NCBI GenBank assembly: GCA_034429695.1
Contig: DAOUGC010000220.1
Coordinates: forward strand, 1 to 10,714
Reading direction: 5' to 3'
Length of the DNA stretch: 10,714 nt
Origin: DAOUGC01 sp034429695
Lineage (GTDB): Bacteria > Chloroflexota > Anaerolineae > Anaerolineales > Anaerolineaceae
Part shown: positions 1-5,872 of the stretch, piece after piece
How positions within the stretch are numbered: the stretch's first letter is position 1
Layout of the letters: each line of letters opens with the position of its first letter
Position numbers and translations under genes: made by a program
The notes under the pieces: generated by a model
The model's input: the letters and a program-made list of their open reading frames with translations, nothing else
Databases searched by the model: none
Told to the model about the DNA's origin: nothing

Positions 1-777
1 CCCACCGCCACCCCAACCGCCACCATTGATTTTGCAGCCACACAGGCATATGAAATGCGAGCCACTGAACAAGCATTCAGCCTGCAGGAAACACGGATGG
101 CTGAAGCGGAACTACTCGCTCAGGCCACCAAGACCGCACGGGCTGAAGAGAAAGCCACCCAGAAAGCCGAGGAACGCATCCGGGCCACAGAAGAAATTGA
201 AGCCCTCATGACCCAGGTTGCCGGCAGCTTTCAAGAGGATCTAAATGAGCTGGTGGAGGATGGTATCCTTACAAGCGCAGAAGGCGATTATTACTGGTTG
301 GGTGAGTTCGAAGAAAGCTGGGCGCAAATTAATTATTACACCTGGGAACGCATCGGGTTGGAAACCGATGATTTCATCATCAGGGCTCATCTTGCCTGGG
401 AATCCGCCTCCACCAGCGCCAATTACTTTTCCTCCGGATGTGGGTTTGTCTACGGAGACAAGGATGAAAGCAATCATTGGGTGACATTCCTGGGTCTGGA
501 CGGCATCGCACACACCATACGCAGCCGAACAGAAGGCATGTGGGAGCTTGAACAGGGTTACTACGGCAGGGTTGATGTACCCAAGGGTGAAGCCGACATG
601 ATGGTGGTGGTGGCAGATCAATTCTTTACCGTGTACGTCAATGGGAAAAAGTTGGTGCGGATATATGACCCAAGCTATTTCGGCGGACACGTGGGCTTGA
701 CGCTCGTTTCTGGAACCAATGCCGGTTTTGGCACACGCTGCCACATGACCGATATTGAATTGTGGGACCTTAGATAA
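1..777 (+). CDS. Coiled-coil protein with C-terminal LamG/concanavalin-like domain (5' partial)
   Basis: The reading frame is open from base 1, so the true start lies upstream and 258 residues are visible. The visible part opens with a Pro/Thr/Ala stretch (PTATPTAT). It is followed by about 65 residues rich in Ala, Glu, Lys, Arg and Thr, with repeated AT(E/Q/K) units and no Gly or Pro, which looks like a coiled coil or long helix. The C-terminal 150 or so residues look like a LamG/3-keto-disaccharide-hydrolase-type jelly roll: alternating beta segments, a GCGFVYGDKD strand, a VYVNGKKL turn, a GGHVGLTLVSG strand and a final DIELWDL strand. Such domains often bind sugars or proteins at the cell surface, but no catalytic residues can be assigned here. 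Surface location is inferred from the linker style, because the N-terminus is missing. An intrinsic terminator is not evident before the next gene. The domain call is moderately sure and the function is unknown. Confidence 0.75.
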   Translation, partial: PTATPTATIDFAATQAYEMRATEQAFSLQETRMAEAELLAQATKTARAEEKATQKAEERIRATEEIEALMTQVAGSFQEDLNELVEDGILTSAEGDYYWLGEFEESWAQINYYTWERIGLETDDFIIRAHLAWESASTSANYFSSGCGFVYGDKDESNHWVTFLGLDGIAHTIRSRTEGMWELEQGYYGRVDVPKGEADMMVVVADQFFTVYVNGKKLVRIYDPSYFGGHVGLTLVSGTNAGFGTRCHMTDIELWDLR

Positions 778-804
778 TCAGAGGATTAATCCCTGCGGGA
801 ACGG

Positions 805-810
805 TATAAT
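805..810 (+). promoter_or_regulatory. Candidate -10 box for the small lipoprotein gene
   Basis: A perfect TATAAT lies in the 67-base gap between the LamG-like gene and the lipoprotein gene, and would place a transcription start near base 817. No good -35 is seen at 16-18 bases upstream; the region around 782-787 reads AGGATT. A 10-bp palindrome, GGATTAATCC, lies just upstream at 783-792. The promoter is therefore only tentative, and the two genes may instead be co-transcribed. Confidence 0.35.
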
Positions 811-844
811 TCATGGGAAACCTATCTGAGGGATGAAAACCACC

Positions 845-1357
845 ATGAAAAATCGTCTGCTGCTGATCACCTGCGCCCTGTTTATTTCTCTGCTATCCGC
901 CTGCGGGCCAACTGCAGACAAAACGCCCGGGTTAACTGCAACCGTATCAGAACCCACCGCTGTTCCCACTCAGCGCCCCACGGAAACGGTGGAACCCACC
1001 GCCACCACGGTTCCTGCCACACCCACTGAAGCCGTGACCAACACACCCGCTTCCACCGCCACCCCCACCCTGCCAGCAGAAATGCAGGGAGCCACGTTTT
1101 TTACCGGCGGGCTGTTATCGGATTGGCGTTATTTCATCAGTATTCAGGCGCAGCAACCCATCACCGGTCAATATTATGCAATGGTGGACGGTAACAAGGA
1201 ATATGAATGTCACGTGGAAACCATTTACCCTGACCGGTTATATTGCGTCGGCAGGTTGCCCGCCGTGGACAAGACAGTGGAGTATGTGGTGCATGAGCAG
1301 CAAAGCGGCGCAGCCGTTTTTGAGGGCGAAGTCTTCATTCCACTGGTACTCCCATAA
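845..1357 (+). CDS. Small Pro/Thr-rich lipoprotein of unknown function
   Basis: The product is 170 residues from ATG 845. It has a basic N-terminus (MKNR), a hydrophobic stretch and a lipobox Leu-Ser-Ala-Cys with the lipidated Cys at residue 20, so it should be exported and anchored to the membrane by lipid. Residues 22-78 form a low-complexity Pro/Thr/Ala/Glu linker. Residues 80-170 form a compact domain with two cysteines (122 and 134), spaced so that they could form a disulfide outside the cell. I do not recognise the domain. An in-frame ATG at 833 would add four residues (MKTT), but the only Shine-Dalgarno-like sequence, GAGGG at 828-832, directly abuts it. ATG 845 sits 12 bases downstream of GAGGG, which is long but workable. 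It follows another Pro/Thr-linked protein on the same strand and is followed by a strong hairpin. Confidence 0.82.
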   Translation: MKNRLLLITCALFISLLSACGPTADKTPGLTATVSEPTAVPTQRPTETVEPTATTVPATPTEAVTNTPASTATPTLPAEMQGATFFTGGLLSDWRYFISIQAQQPITGQYYAMVDGNKEYECHVETIYPDRLYCVGRLPAVDKTVEYVVHEQQSGAAVFEGEVFIPLVLP

Positions 1358-1365
1358 GATCAAGA

Positions 1366-1403
1366 ACAATGGGGAATGGAAGGAATTTTCCATTCCCCAT
1401 TGT
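1366..1403 (+). terminator. Perfect 16-bp inverted repeat, possible terminator lacking a U-tract
   Basis: The left arm ACAATGGGGAATGGAA (1366-1381) is perfectly complementary to the right arm TTCCATTCCCCATTGT (1388-1403) across a six-base loop. It begins eight bases after the lipoprotein stop codon. No T-run follows the right arm, so it is not a textbook intrinsic terminator. It may still stop or protect the 3' end of the lipoprotein mRNA, or insulate the tRNA promoter that overlaps its right arm. Confidence 0.5.
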
Positions 1404-1428
1404 CATAATCGTGGAATGGATATATAAT
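1400..1428 (+). promoter_or_regulatory. Promoter of tRNA-Val
   Basis: TTGTCA at 1400-1405 (one mismatch to TTGACA) is followed by a 17-base spacer and a perfect TATAAT at 1423-1428. The predicted start near 1435 lies just before the mature tRNA 5' end at 1440. The -35 box overlaps the right arm of the preceding hairpin. Confidence 0.75.
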
Positions 1429-1439
1429 ACAAACCGCGC

Positions 1440-1516
1440 GGGCGGTTAGCTCAGTTGGTTAGAGCGTTACTTTGACATAGTAAAGGTCGTAGGTTCGAGT
1501 CCTATACCGCCCACCA
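1440..1516 (+). tRNA. tRNA-Val (anticodon GAC)
   Basis: A complete cloverleaf can be drawn. The acceptor stem GGGCGGT (1440-1446) pairs with ACCGCCC (1506-1512). The D stem GCTC/GAGC is at 1449-1452 and 1462-1465. The anticodon stem TTACT/AGTAA is at 1467-1471 and 1479-1483, with loop TTGACAT and anticodon GAC at 1474-1476, which reads the valine codon GUC (and GUU by wobble). The T stem GTAGG/CCTAT has one G-U pair and the loop is TTCGAGT. The discriminator base is A at 1513 and the CCA end is encoded at 1514-1516. It appears to be a single-gene transcript with its own promoter and terminator. Confidence 0.97.
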
Positions 1517-1524
1517 GAAACGTC

Positions 1525-1559
1525 AAATTCCTCACCCCCGGGAGAGGAATTTTCATTTT
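1525..1559 (+). terminator. Intrinsic terminator of tRNA-Val
   Basis: AAATTCCTC (1525-1533) pairs perfectly with GAGGAATTT (1544-1552) around a ten-base C/G-rich loop. The stem runs into the T-rich tail TTTTCATTTT. It lies nine bases past the tRNA CCA end. Confidence 0.8.
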
Positions 1560-1592
1560 ATGCATCAAAAAAGGCCTGCCAGCGGCAAAATA

Positions 1593-1622
1593 TTGACGAT
1601 TTTGCCCCAATTGTGGTATATT
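1593..1622 (+). promoter_or_regulatory. Promoter of the infC-rpmI-rplT operon
   Basis: TTGACG at 1593-1598, an 18-base spacer and TATATT at 1617-1622 form a good sigma-70-type promoter. TGG at 1614-1616 supplies an extended -10 (TGn). Transcription would begin near 1629, giving a leader of about 49 bases before the infC start at 1678. The leader holds two overlapping, mutually exclusive small hairpins: CCGTC/GACGG at 1638-1642 and 1647-1651, and TGAC/GTCA at 1646-1649 and 1656-1659. Confidence 0.75.
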
Positions 1623-1677
1623 CAAGCCGTTAAAAATCCGTCAGTTGACGGAGCTGTCATCAGAGAAGGAGAAGGCT

Positions 1678-2247
1678 ATCAGTACATCAAATTTCCGGGT
1701 TAATGAAGGCATTCGTGTTCCCGAAGTGCGCCTGATTGGTCCCACCGGTGAAAACCTGGGTGTGGTACAAATCAAGGATGCCCTGAGGATCGCACGCGAT
1801 GCAGAGATGGATCTGGTGGAAGTGGCGGCTGCCGCCAAGCCACCTGTCTGCCGTGTGATGGATTTTGGCAAGTTCCTGTATGAGCGCACCAAAAAAGAAC
1901 GCGAAGCACGCAAGGCACAGACGCGCATCGAAATCAAAGAGATCCGTCTGCGGCCAAAAACCAACGAGCACCACCGCTCTTTCAAGACGCGCGATGCACG
2001 CCGTTGGTTGCTGGATGGAATGAAAGTGCGCGTTACCGTGCGCTTCCGCGGCCGTGAAATCAGTTACCCGGAGTTGGCTCTCGAAGATCTGAGAGAAGTG
2101 GCTGAAGAACTATCCGATATCAGCACCATCGAACAGGCGCCCGCCATGGAAGGCCGGGTGATGACCATGGTCCTCACCCCGTCCAAACCGCCAAAGAAGA
2201 AAGCCGATGAATCTCAACCGGCTGAACAGACCGAGACGGAAGCCTGA
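1678..2247 (+). CDS. infC: Translation initiation factor IF-3, ATC start
   Basis: IF3 binds the 30S subunit, prevents premature 50S joining and checks start-codon/initiator-tRNA pairing. The 189-residue product has the usual two-domain layout. The N-domain includes the conserved FRVNEGIRVPEVRLIG opening. The linker region reads VCRVMDFGKFLYERTKKERE. The C-domain follows (RPKTNEHHRSFKTRDARRWLLDGMKVRVTVRFRGRE as consecutive segments, ending near EGRVMTMVLTP). A charged low-complexity tail of about 20 residues ends the protein. The start is chosen as ATC 1678 because AAGGAG at 1666-1671 lies six bases upstream and the protein then begins right at the family N-terminus. The TTG at 1645 would add 11 residues but has no ribosome binding site. 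A rare non-AUG start on infC is known to mediate IF3 autorepression in other bacteria. It is the first gene of an operon with rpmI and rplT. Confidence 0.95.
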   Translation: MSTSNFRVNEGIRVPEVRLIGPTGENLGVVQIKDALRIARDAEMDLVEVAAAAKPPVCRVMDFGKFLYERTKKEREARKAQTRIEIKEIRLRPKTNEHHRSFKTRDARRWLLDGMKVRVTVRFRGREISYPELALEDLREVAEELSDISTIEQAPAMEGRVMTMVLTPSKPPKKKADESQPAEQTETEA

Positions 2248-2260
2248 TCCTGGATTGAAC

Positions 2261-2308
2261 GTTATTGCCAGTCTGCGGCTATGGGTCTGCAAGTGGCAGT
2301 TCCATAAC
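2261..2308 (+). promoter_or_regulatory. Structured leader before rpmI (candidate bL20-responsive element)
   Basis: In the 90-base infC-rpmI gap, GTTATTGCCA (2261-2270) can pair with TGGCA (2294-2298) and ATAAC (2304-2308), leaving a five-base 3' bulge. The enclosed region carries a direct repeat of GTCTGC (2271-2276 and 2285-2290). It ends 16 bases before the rpmI ribosome binding site at 2325-2330. In E. coli, bL20 represses rpmI through structured RNA in this gap. That this element does the same is inference, and no sequence match to a known bL20 site is claimed. Confidence 0.35.
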
Positions 2309-2337
2309 CGCAAAATTTTGTAAAGAGGAGTTTCGCT

Positions 2338-2574
2338 GTGCCACGCAAGTTAAAAGCAGGAAAAACCAAGCTGAAGACCCACAAGGCAACGTCAAAGCGC
2401 TTCCGCCTGACCGGTACTGGTGTGCTGGTTCGCACCAAGGGCGGCAAGAGCCACCTGCGCCGACGCACGTCGGATCGCACCAAGGCGTTGTTCACCGAGA
2501 TGATCGTTGTCAAAGGCAAGAAGATCGTCAAGCGGGTCAATCGTCTGGCACCCTACATGGGTTCCAAAGAGTAA
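2338..2574 (+). CDS. rpmI: 50S ribosomal protein bL35
   Basis: This is a 78-residue, strongly basic protein of the large ribosomal subunit. The bL35 signature is visible as KLKTHKATSKRFRLTGTG followed by GGKSHLRRR. The C-terminal KKIVKRVNRLAPYM corresponds to the conserved end of the family. It is about a dozen residues longer than typical bL35 (about 65), mainly through an N-terminal addition (MPRKLKAGK) and a short C-terminal tail. The GTG start at 2338 is supported by GAGGAG at 2325-2330, seven bases upstream. It sits between infC and rplT, the standard order of this operon. Confidence 0.95.
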   Translation: MPRKLKAGKTKLKTHKATSKRFRLTGTGVLVRTKGGKSHLRRRTSDRTKALFTEMIVVKGKKIVKRVNRLAPYMGSKE

Positions 2575-2614
2575 TTTTACTCATACTGTAATCATCCATT
2601 TTGGAGCAACCGTT

Positions 2615-2649
2615 GGGTGTTCGCAACAGTCACTAAAGTGACGACGCCC
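2615..2649 (+). promoter_or_regulatory. Two-helix hairpin before rplT
   Basis: GGGTGTT (2615-2621) pairs with GACGCCC (2643-2649) using two G-U pairs. An inner stem GTCAC (2629-2633)/GTGAC (2638-2642) with a TAAA loop stacks directly on the 3' side, leaving a seven-base 5' bulge CGCAACA. The structure ends 11 bases before the rplT ribosome binding site (2661-2666). It could shape rplT translation or bind bL20, but this is inferred from folding alone. Confidence 0.35.
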
Positions 2650-2672
2650 GGGGGTATGCAAAGGAGCAATCC

Positions 2673-3023
<351 letters not shown>

Positions 3024-3045
3024 TAAACAAGCGAATCTTCCTCAT

Positions 3046-3075
3046 AAAAGAACGGTGGTTTCCGCCGTTCTTTTT
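3046..3075 (+). terminator. Intrinsic terminator of the infC-rpmI-rplT operon
   Basis: AAAAGAACGGTGG (3046-3058) pairs with CCGCCGTTCTTTT around a TTT loop, with one G-U pair. It ends in a run of five T (3071-3075). It is a textbook rho-independent terminator just past rplT. Confidence 0.93.
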
Positions 3076-3116
3076 CGATTAAATACCCTGCCCCATTTTC
3101 ACCCCCGCTTTTACGA

Positions 3117-3122
3117 TAAAAT
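3117..3122 (+). promoter_or_regulatory. Weak candidate -10 for the HAD/methyltransferase/DUF711 cluster
   Basis: TAAAAT at 3117-3122 lies 45 bases upstream of the HAD start in the gap after the terminator, so a promoter is expected here. No convincing -35 was found. The heptamer ACGATAA occurs twice (3113-3119 and 3137-3143), with an AGAC-GTA-GTCT palindrome between the copies (3124-3134). These may be operator-like or chance. Confidence 0.25.
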
Positions 3123-3166
3123 AAGACGTAGTCTCAACGATAAGACATCCATTTGGGGAGCATGAG

Positions 3167-3817
3167 ATGAAAAATAAATTTGTCATCTGGGATGTGGACG
3201 GCACGCTTTTTGACACCTACCCCGCCATTGTTCTGGCATACCTCCACGCACTGGAATCAATGGGCGCCAGAGATGATTTTGCCTCGGTCATGAACCTGGC
3301 GCTGATAACACTATCGCACTGTAACGAAACCCTGGCAAGCCGCCATTCGTTGCCCCCCGATGAACTTGGCCGCCGCTTTAATGATACCTATGCGCAGGTT
3401 GGCCCTGAAGATCAACCTCCCTTCCCGCTCGTGATCGCCGCCTGTAAAGCAGTAATCGATCAGGGCGGTAACAACTTTATTGCCACTCACCGCCGCCTTG
3501 CCGGCTTGCAGGAGCTGCTTCAGTACCATCAGATGATTGACTTGTTTTCTGATTTTGTCACCGCCGATGATGGTCTGGAGCGCAAGCCTTCCCCGGCCAT
3601 CTTTCAACGTCTGATCGAACGCCATGCTTTGCCCGTTGATCAAACCCTGACCATCGGTGATCGCGATATTGACCTACTGGCGGGCAAGGCTGCCGGGATC
3701 AGAACCTGTTATTTCGGCACACCAGACGCACCCGCCGCGGAACTGGCTGATTTCACCATCACGCATTACGAACAATTCCCCTCCCTTTTGGTGGATGATG
3801 ATCACCAGCCCGCATAA
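3167..3817 (+). CDS. HAD-superfamily hydrolase, phosphoglycolate-phosphatase-like
   Basis: This is a 216-residue cytosolic phosphatase-type protein. All four HAD motifs are visible. Motif I is DVDGT, with nucleophile Asp9 and acid/base Asp11. Motif II is Thr107 in FIATHR. Motif III is Lys140 in ERKPSP. Motif IV is GDRDID, with Asp165 and Asp169 for Mg2+. A helical cap insertion between motifs I and II (about residues 17-90) is of the Gph/PGMB type. The substrate cannot be read from the sequence; phosphoglycolate, a sugar phosphate or a nucleotide are all possible. ATG 3167 has GGGGAG at 3155-3160, six bases upstream; the nearby ATG at 3162 hits a stop at once. The gene overlaps the following methyltransferase by 20 bases, which suggests coupled translation. 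Confidence 0.88.
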   Translation: MKNKFVIWDVDGTLFDTYPAIVLAYLHALESMGARDDFASVMNLALITLSHCNETLASRHSLPPDELGRRFNDTYAQVGPEDQPPFPLVIAACKAVIDQGGNNFIATHRRLAGLQELLQYHQMIDLFSDFVTADDGLERKPSPAIFQRLIERHALPVDQTLTIGDRDIDLLAGKAAGIRTCYFGTPDAPAAELADFTITHYEQFPSLLVDDDHQPA

Positions 3818-4580
3818 CGATAAGATTCAGCTTGTGCGCTCACTGCTGGCACAGCGCAAGGACCGGGAAAAACATCAGGCCTTTGTTGTGGAAGGTGTGC
3901 GCCTGGTTGAAGAGCTGCTGCGCACCAACCAGCAAGCCAGCCTGGTTTTGTTCACCGCCCGACTGTCTGAACGCGGTCAGGCTGTGGCGAAGGAGTTTGC
4001 CACCCGGGGCGTAAGTGTGGAGGAGACCACGCCCGAACTGCTTGATTCAATCGCCGGAACCGAAACCCCCCAGGGCATCCTCGCGGTGGCGCGCATCACC
4101 CCTGCGCCCCTGCCCGCTGATCTCAACTTTGTGATCGCACTTGATACCGTTCGCGACCCTGGAAACGCCGGTACGATCCTGCGGACGGCTGAAGCTGCCG
4201 GGGTGCAGGCTGTACTTTTCCCTCCCGGTTCGGTTGACCCCTTTTCTCCCAAAGTCGTCCGCGCTGGCATGGGGGCGCATTTCCGGGTGCCCATCCTTCA
4301 AAAACCCTGGCCCCAGCTTCATGCAGAATGTCGCGAGCGTTCACCCCACATGCGCTTTCACCTCGCCGAGGTGGGCGGTGGACAGCCCATCTGGCAGGTG
4401 GACATGCGCCAGCCATTTGCGTTGATCGTGGGCGGCGAGGCGGAAGGCGCCAGCCATGATGCCCGCGCATTCGTCGATCAAGCCATCACCATCCCCATGC
4501 CAGGACCCAGTGAGTCGCTCAATGCAGCCATGGCAGCGGGCATCATCCTATTTGAAGTCGTCAGGCAGAGGCAATCATGA
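3798..4580 (+). CDS. SpoU/TrmH-family RNA methyltransferase
   Basis: The product is 260 residues. The N-terminal part (residues 1-95) looks like the SpoU substrate-binding domain: MITSPHNDKIQLVRSLL opening and FVVEGVRLVEELL. The C-terminal part is a SPOUT domain with a knotted S-adenosylmethionine site. Motif 1 is DTVRDPGNAGTILRTAEAAG, with Asn123 and Arg129. Motif 2 is IVGGEAEG (about 210-217). Motif 3 is SESLNAAMAAGI (about 238-249). Family members 2'-O-methylate ribose in 23S rRNA or tRNA; the target here is unknown (RlmB- or TsnR-like). The frame is open upstream to an ATG at 3657, but ATG 3798 (or 3795) gives the family N-terminus, and a weak GGTGG lies at 3790-3794. It overlaps the HAD gene by 20 bases and the next gene by four (ATGA). 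Confidence 0.92.
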   Translation: MITSPHNDKIQLVRSLLAQRKDREKHQAFVVEGVRLVEELLRTNQQASLVLFTARLSERGQAVAKEFATRGVSVEETTPELLDSIAGTETPQGILAVARITPAPLPADLNFVIALDTVRDPGNAGTILRTAEAAGVQAVLFPPGSVDPFSPKVVRAGMGAHFRVPILQKPWPQLHAECRERSPHMRFHLAEVGGGQPIWQVDMRQPFALIVGGEAEGASHDARAFVDQAITIPMPGPSESLNAAMAAGIILFEVVRQRQS

Positions 4581-5782
4581 AAATTCGCTCGATCACGTTC
4601 TTCTTTGATCCTCAGGCCGGGGAACCGGACCAGTTATTTGGCACCTTCAGACAGCTTGCCGACCGGATGATCAGCGAACTTTCCGAACGCGGGTATGAGG
4701 TTCAAACCACACGCCTGTCCTCAACACCCTTCCCAACCTGGTGTACCGGTCCGGACGATTTGCAGAATCAGGCCGCTCATCTGGAGCATCTGGCTGACCA
4801 ACACGGGTTTTCCTACCTCTCGCTTGGCCCTGCCCTGCCTGAGTTCGCATGGAGTTATTCCGCCATTCCCAGCGCAATCGCTGCTTCCAAGAGGACCTTT
4901 TTCAGCGGCGTCATGGCTACTCCAGCCACCGGCGTTCACCCCAACGCCGTACGCGCCTGTGCCGGAGTGATTGCAGCCTGCGCAAACATCACTCCGGATG
5001 GCTTTGCCAACCTGCGCTTTACCGCGCTATCCAACATGAAACCCGATGGACCTTTCTTTCCCGGTTCCTTCCACGAAGGCAGCCAGATCGCCTGCGCGCT
5101 TGCCATGGAATGTGCCGACGAGGTGGTGACGACATTCTCAAGCGCCTCCAACCTCGATATGGCCGGTCGCAATCTACTGGCGCACCTGGACGCCGGTGCA
5201 GTGGAGATCAGCGAGATCCTCATCCCGTTATGCCAGGAAGCCGGGGTGATCTTTAAGGGTTTTGATTTCTCCCCCGCTCCCTTCCCACAGGATTGCTGTT
5301 CCTTGGGAGGTGGAATTGAACTGGTCGGTGCGCATCTGGGTATGCCAGGCGCACTGGCTGCGGCTGCGGTGATCGCTGCCATCCTCGATGAAGGCCGCTG
5401 GCAAAAAACCGGTTTTAACGGCTTGATGCTGCCTGTGCTGGAAGATTCCATCCTGGCTGCCCGCAGCGGCCATCCGTTGGAATGGAAGGACCTATTAATG
5501 TACTCAGCCGTCTGCGGCGCCGGGTTGGATACCGTCCCCCTGCCAGGAGACGTGGACGTGGATACCCTGACCGCTCTGCTGATGGATGTGGCCGTTCTGG
5601 CGCTGCGGCTTAACAAACCACTCACGGCGCGTTTAATGCCTGTTCCTGGAAAGCAAGCCGGTGAAATTACTGATTATCAGTTTGACTATTTTGCCAATGG
5701 CGCGATCATGGACCTGCCCAAAACATCCATCGAACACTTCCTGACGCAGGGCAGCCCGGTGACCATCCGACCCAGAAGATAA
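4577..5782 (+). CDS. DUF711 / UPF0210 family protein
   Basis: The 401-residue product matches the DUF711/UPF0210 family, whose function is not established. Recognised segments are the MKIRSITFFFD opening, TGVHPNAVRACAGVIAAC near the middle, FPGSFHEGSQIACALAMEC, and the highly characteristic SAVCGAGLDTVPLPGDV with Cys313. Members have a large alpha/beta fold with homology reported to anaerobic enzymes, but I cannot assign a reaction. There is no signal peptide, so it is probably cytosolic. The start ATG overlaps the methyltransferase stop (ATGA at 4577-4580) and has AGAGG at 4567-4571, five bases upstream, so translation is probably coupled. Many family members start with a similar MKIR(S/T) sequence, which supports this start. 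A bidirectional terminator follows the stop. Confidence 0.9.
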   Translation: MKIRSITFFFDPQAGEPDQLFGTFRQLADRMISELSERGYEVQTTRLSSTPFPTWCTGPDDLQNQAAHLEHLADQHGFSYLSLGPALPEFAWSYSAIPSAIAASKRTFFSGVMATPATGVHPNAVRACAGVIAACANITPDGFANLRFTALSNMKPDGPFFPGSFHEGSQIACALAMECADEVVTTFSSASNLDMAGRNLLAHLDAGAVEISEILIPLCQEAGVIFKGFDFSPAPFPQDCCSLGGGIELVGAHLGMPGALAAAAVIAAILDEGRWQKTGFNGLMLPVLEDSILAARSGHPLEWKDLLMYSAVCGAGLDTVPLPGDVDVDTLTALLMDVAVLALRLNKPLTARLMPVPGKQAGEITDYQFDYFANGAIMDLPKTSIEHFLTQGSPVTIRPRR

Positions 5783-5810
5783 TCCAAACCAGTCCGGCAT
5801 TCCAAATGGT

Positions 5811-5857
5811 AAAAAAATCACCGCCTTTCCTCGCTTGGGGAAAGGCGGTTACTTTTT
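5811..5857. terminator. Bidirectional terminator between convergent genes
   Basis: ACCGCCTTTCC (5820-5830) pairs perfectly with GGAAAGGCGGT (5839-5849) around an eight-base loop. A run of seven A lies on the left (5811-5817) and TTTTT on the right (5853-5857). It can therefore end both the plus-strand DUF711 transcript and the minus-strand transcript whose stop codon is at 5873. Confidence 0.92.
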
Positions 5858-5872
5858 AAGGATATCTGGGTA

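Noticed and set aside
241..744. 167-residue minus-strand frame opposite the LamG-like gene
   Set aside because: It is antisense to a frame with clear domain features and shows no start signal or family resemblance.
1..1080. Pro/Thr-coding repeats as a CRISPR or tandem-repeat array
   Set aside because: The repeats are irregular, in frame, and explained by low-complexity PTA-type linkers in the proteins.
1645..1677. TTG 1645 as the infC start
   Set aside because: No Shine-Dalgarno precedes it, while a strong one is placed for ATC 1678. The extra 11 residues are not part of the conserved IF3 N-terminus.
3657..3797. N-terminal extension of the methyltransferase back to ATG 3657
   Set aside because: The added 47 residues come from the shadow frame of the HAD gene and do not resemble the SpoU family; MITSPHN at 3798 does.
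4936..5625. 229-residue open frame on the minus strand
   Set aside because: It lies wholly inside the DUF711 gene, has no recognisable domain or ribosome binding site, and is explained by the codon bias of the real gene.
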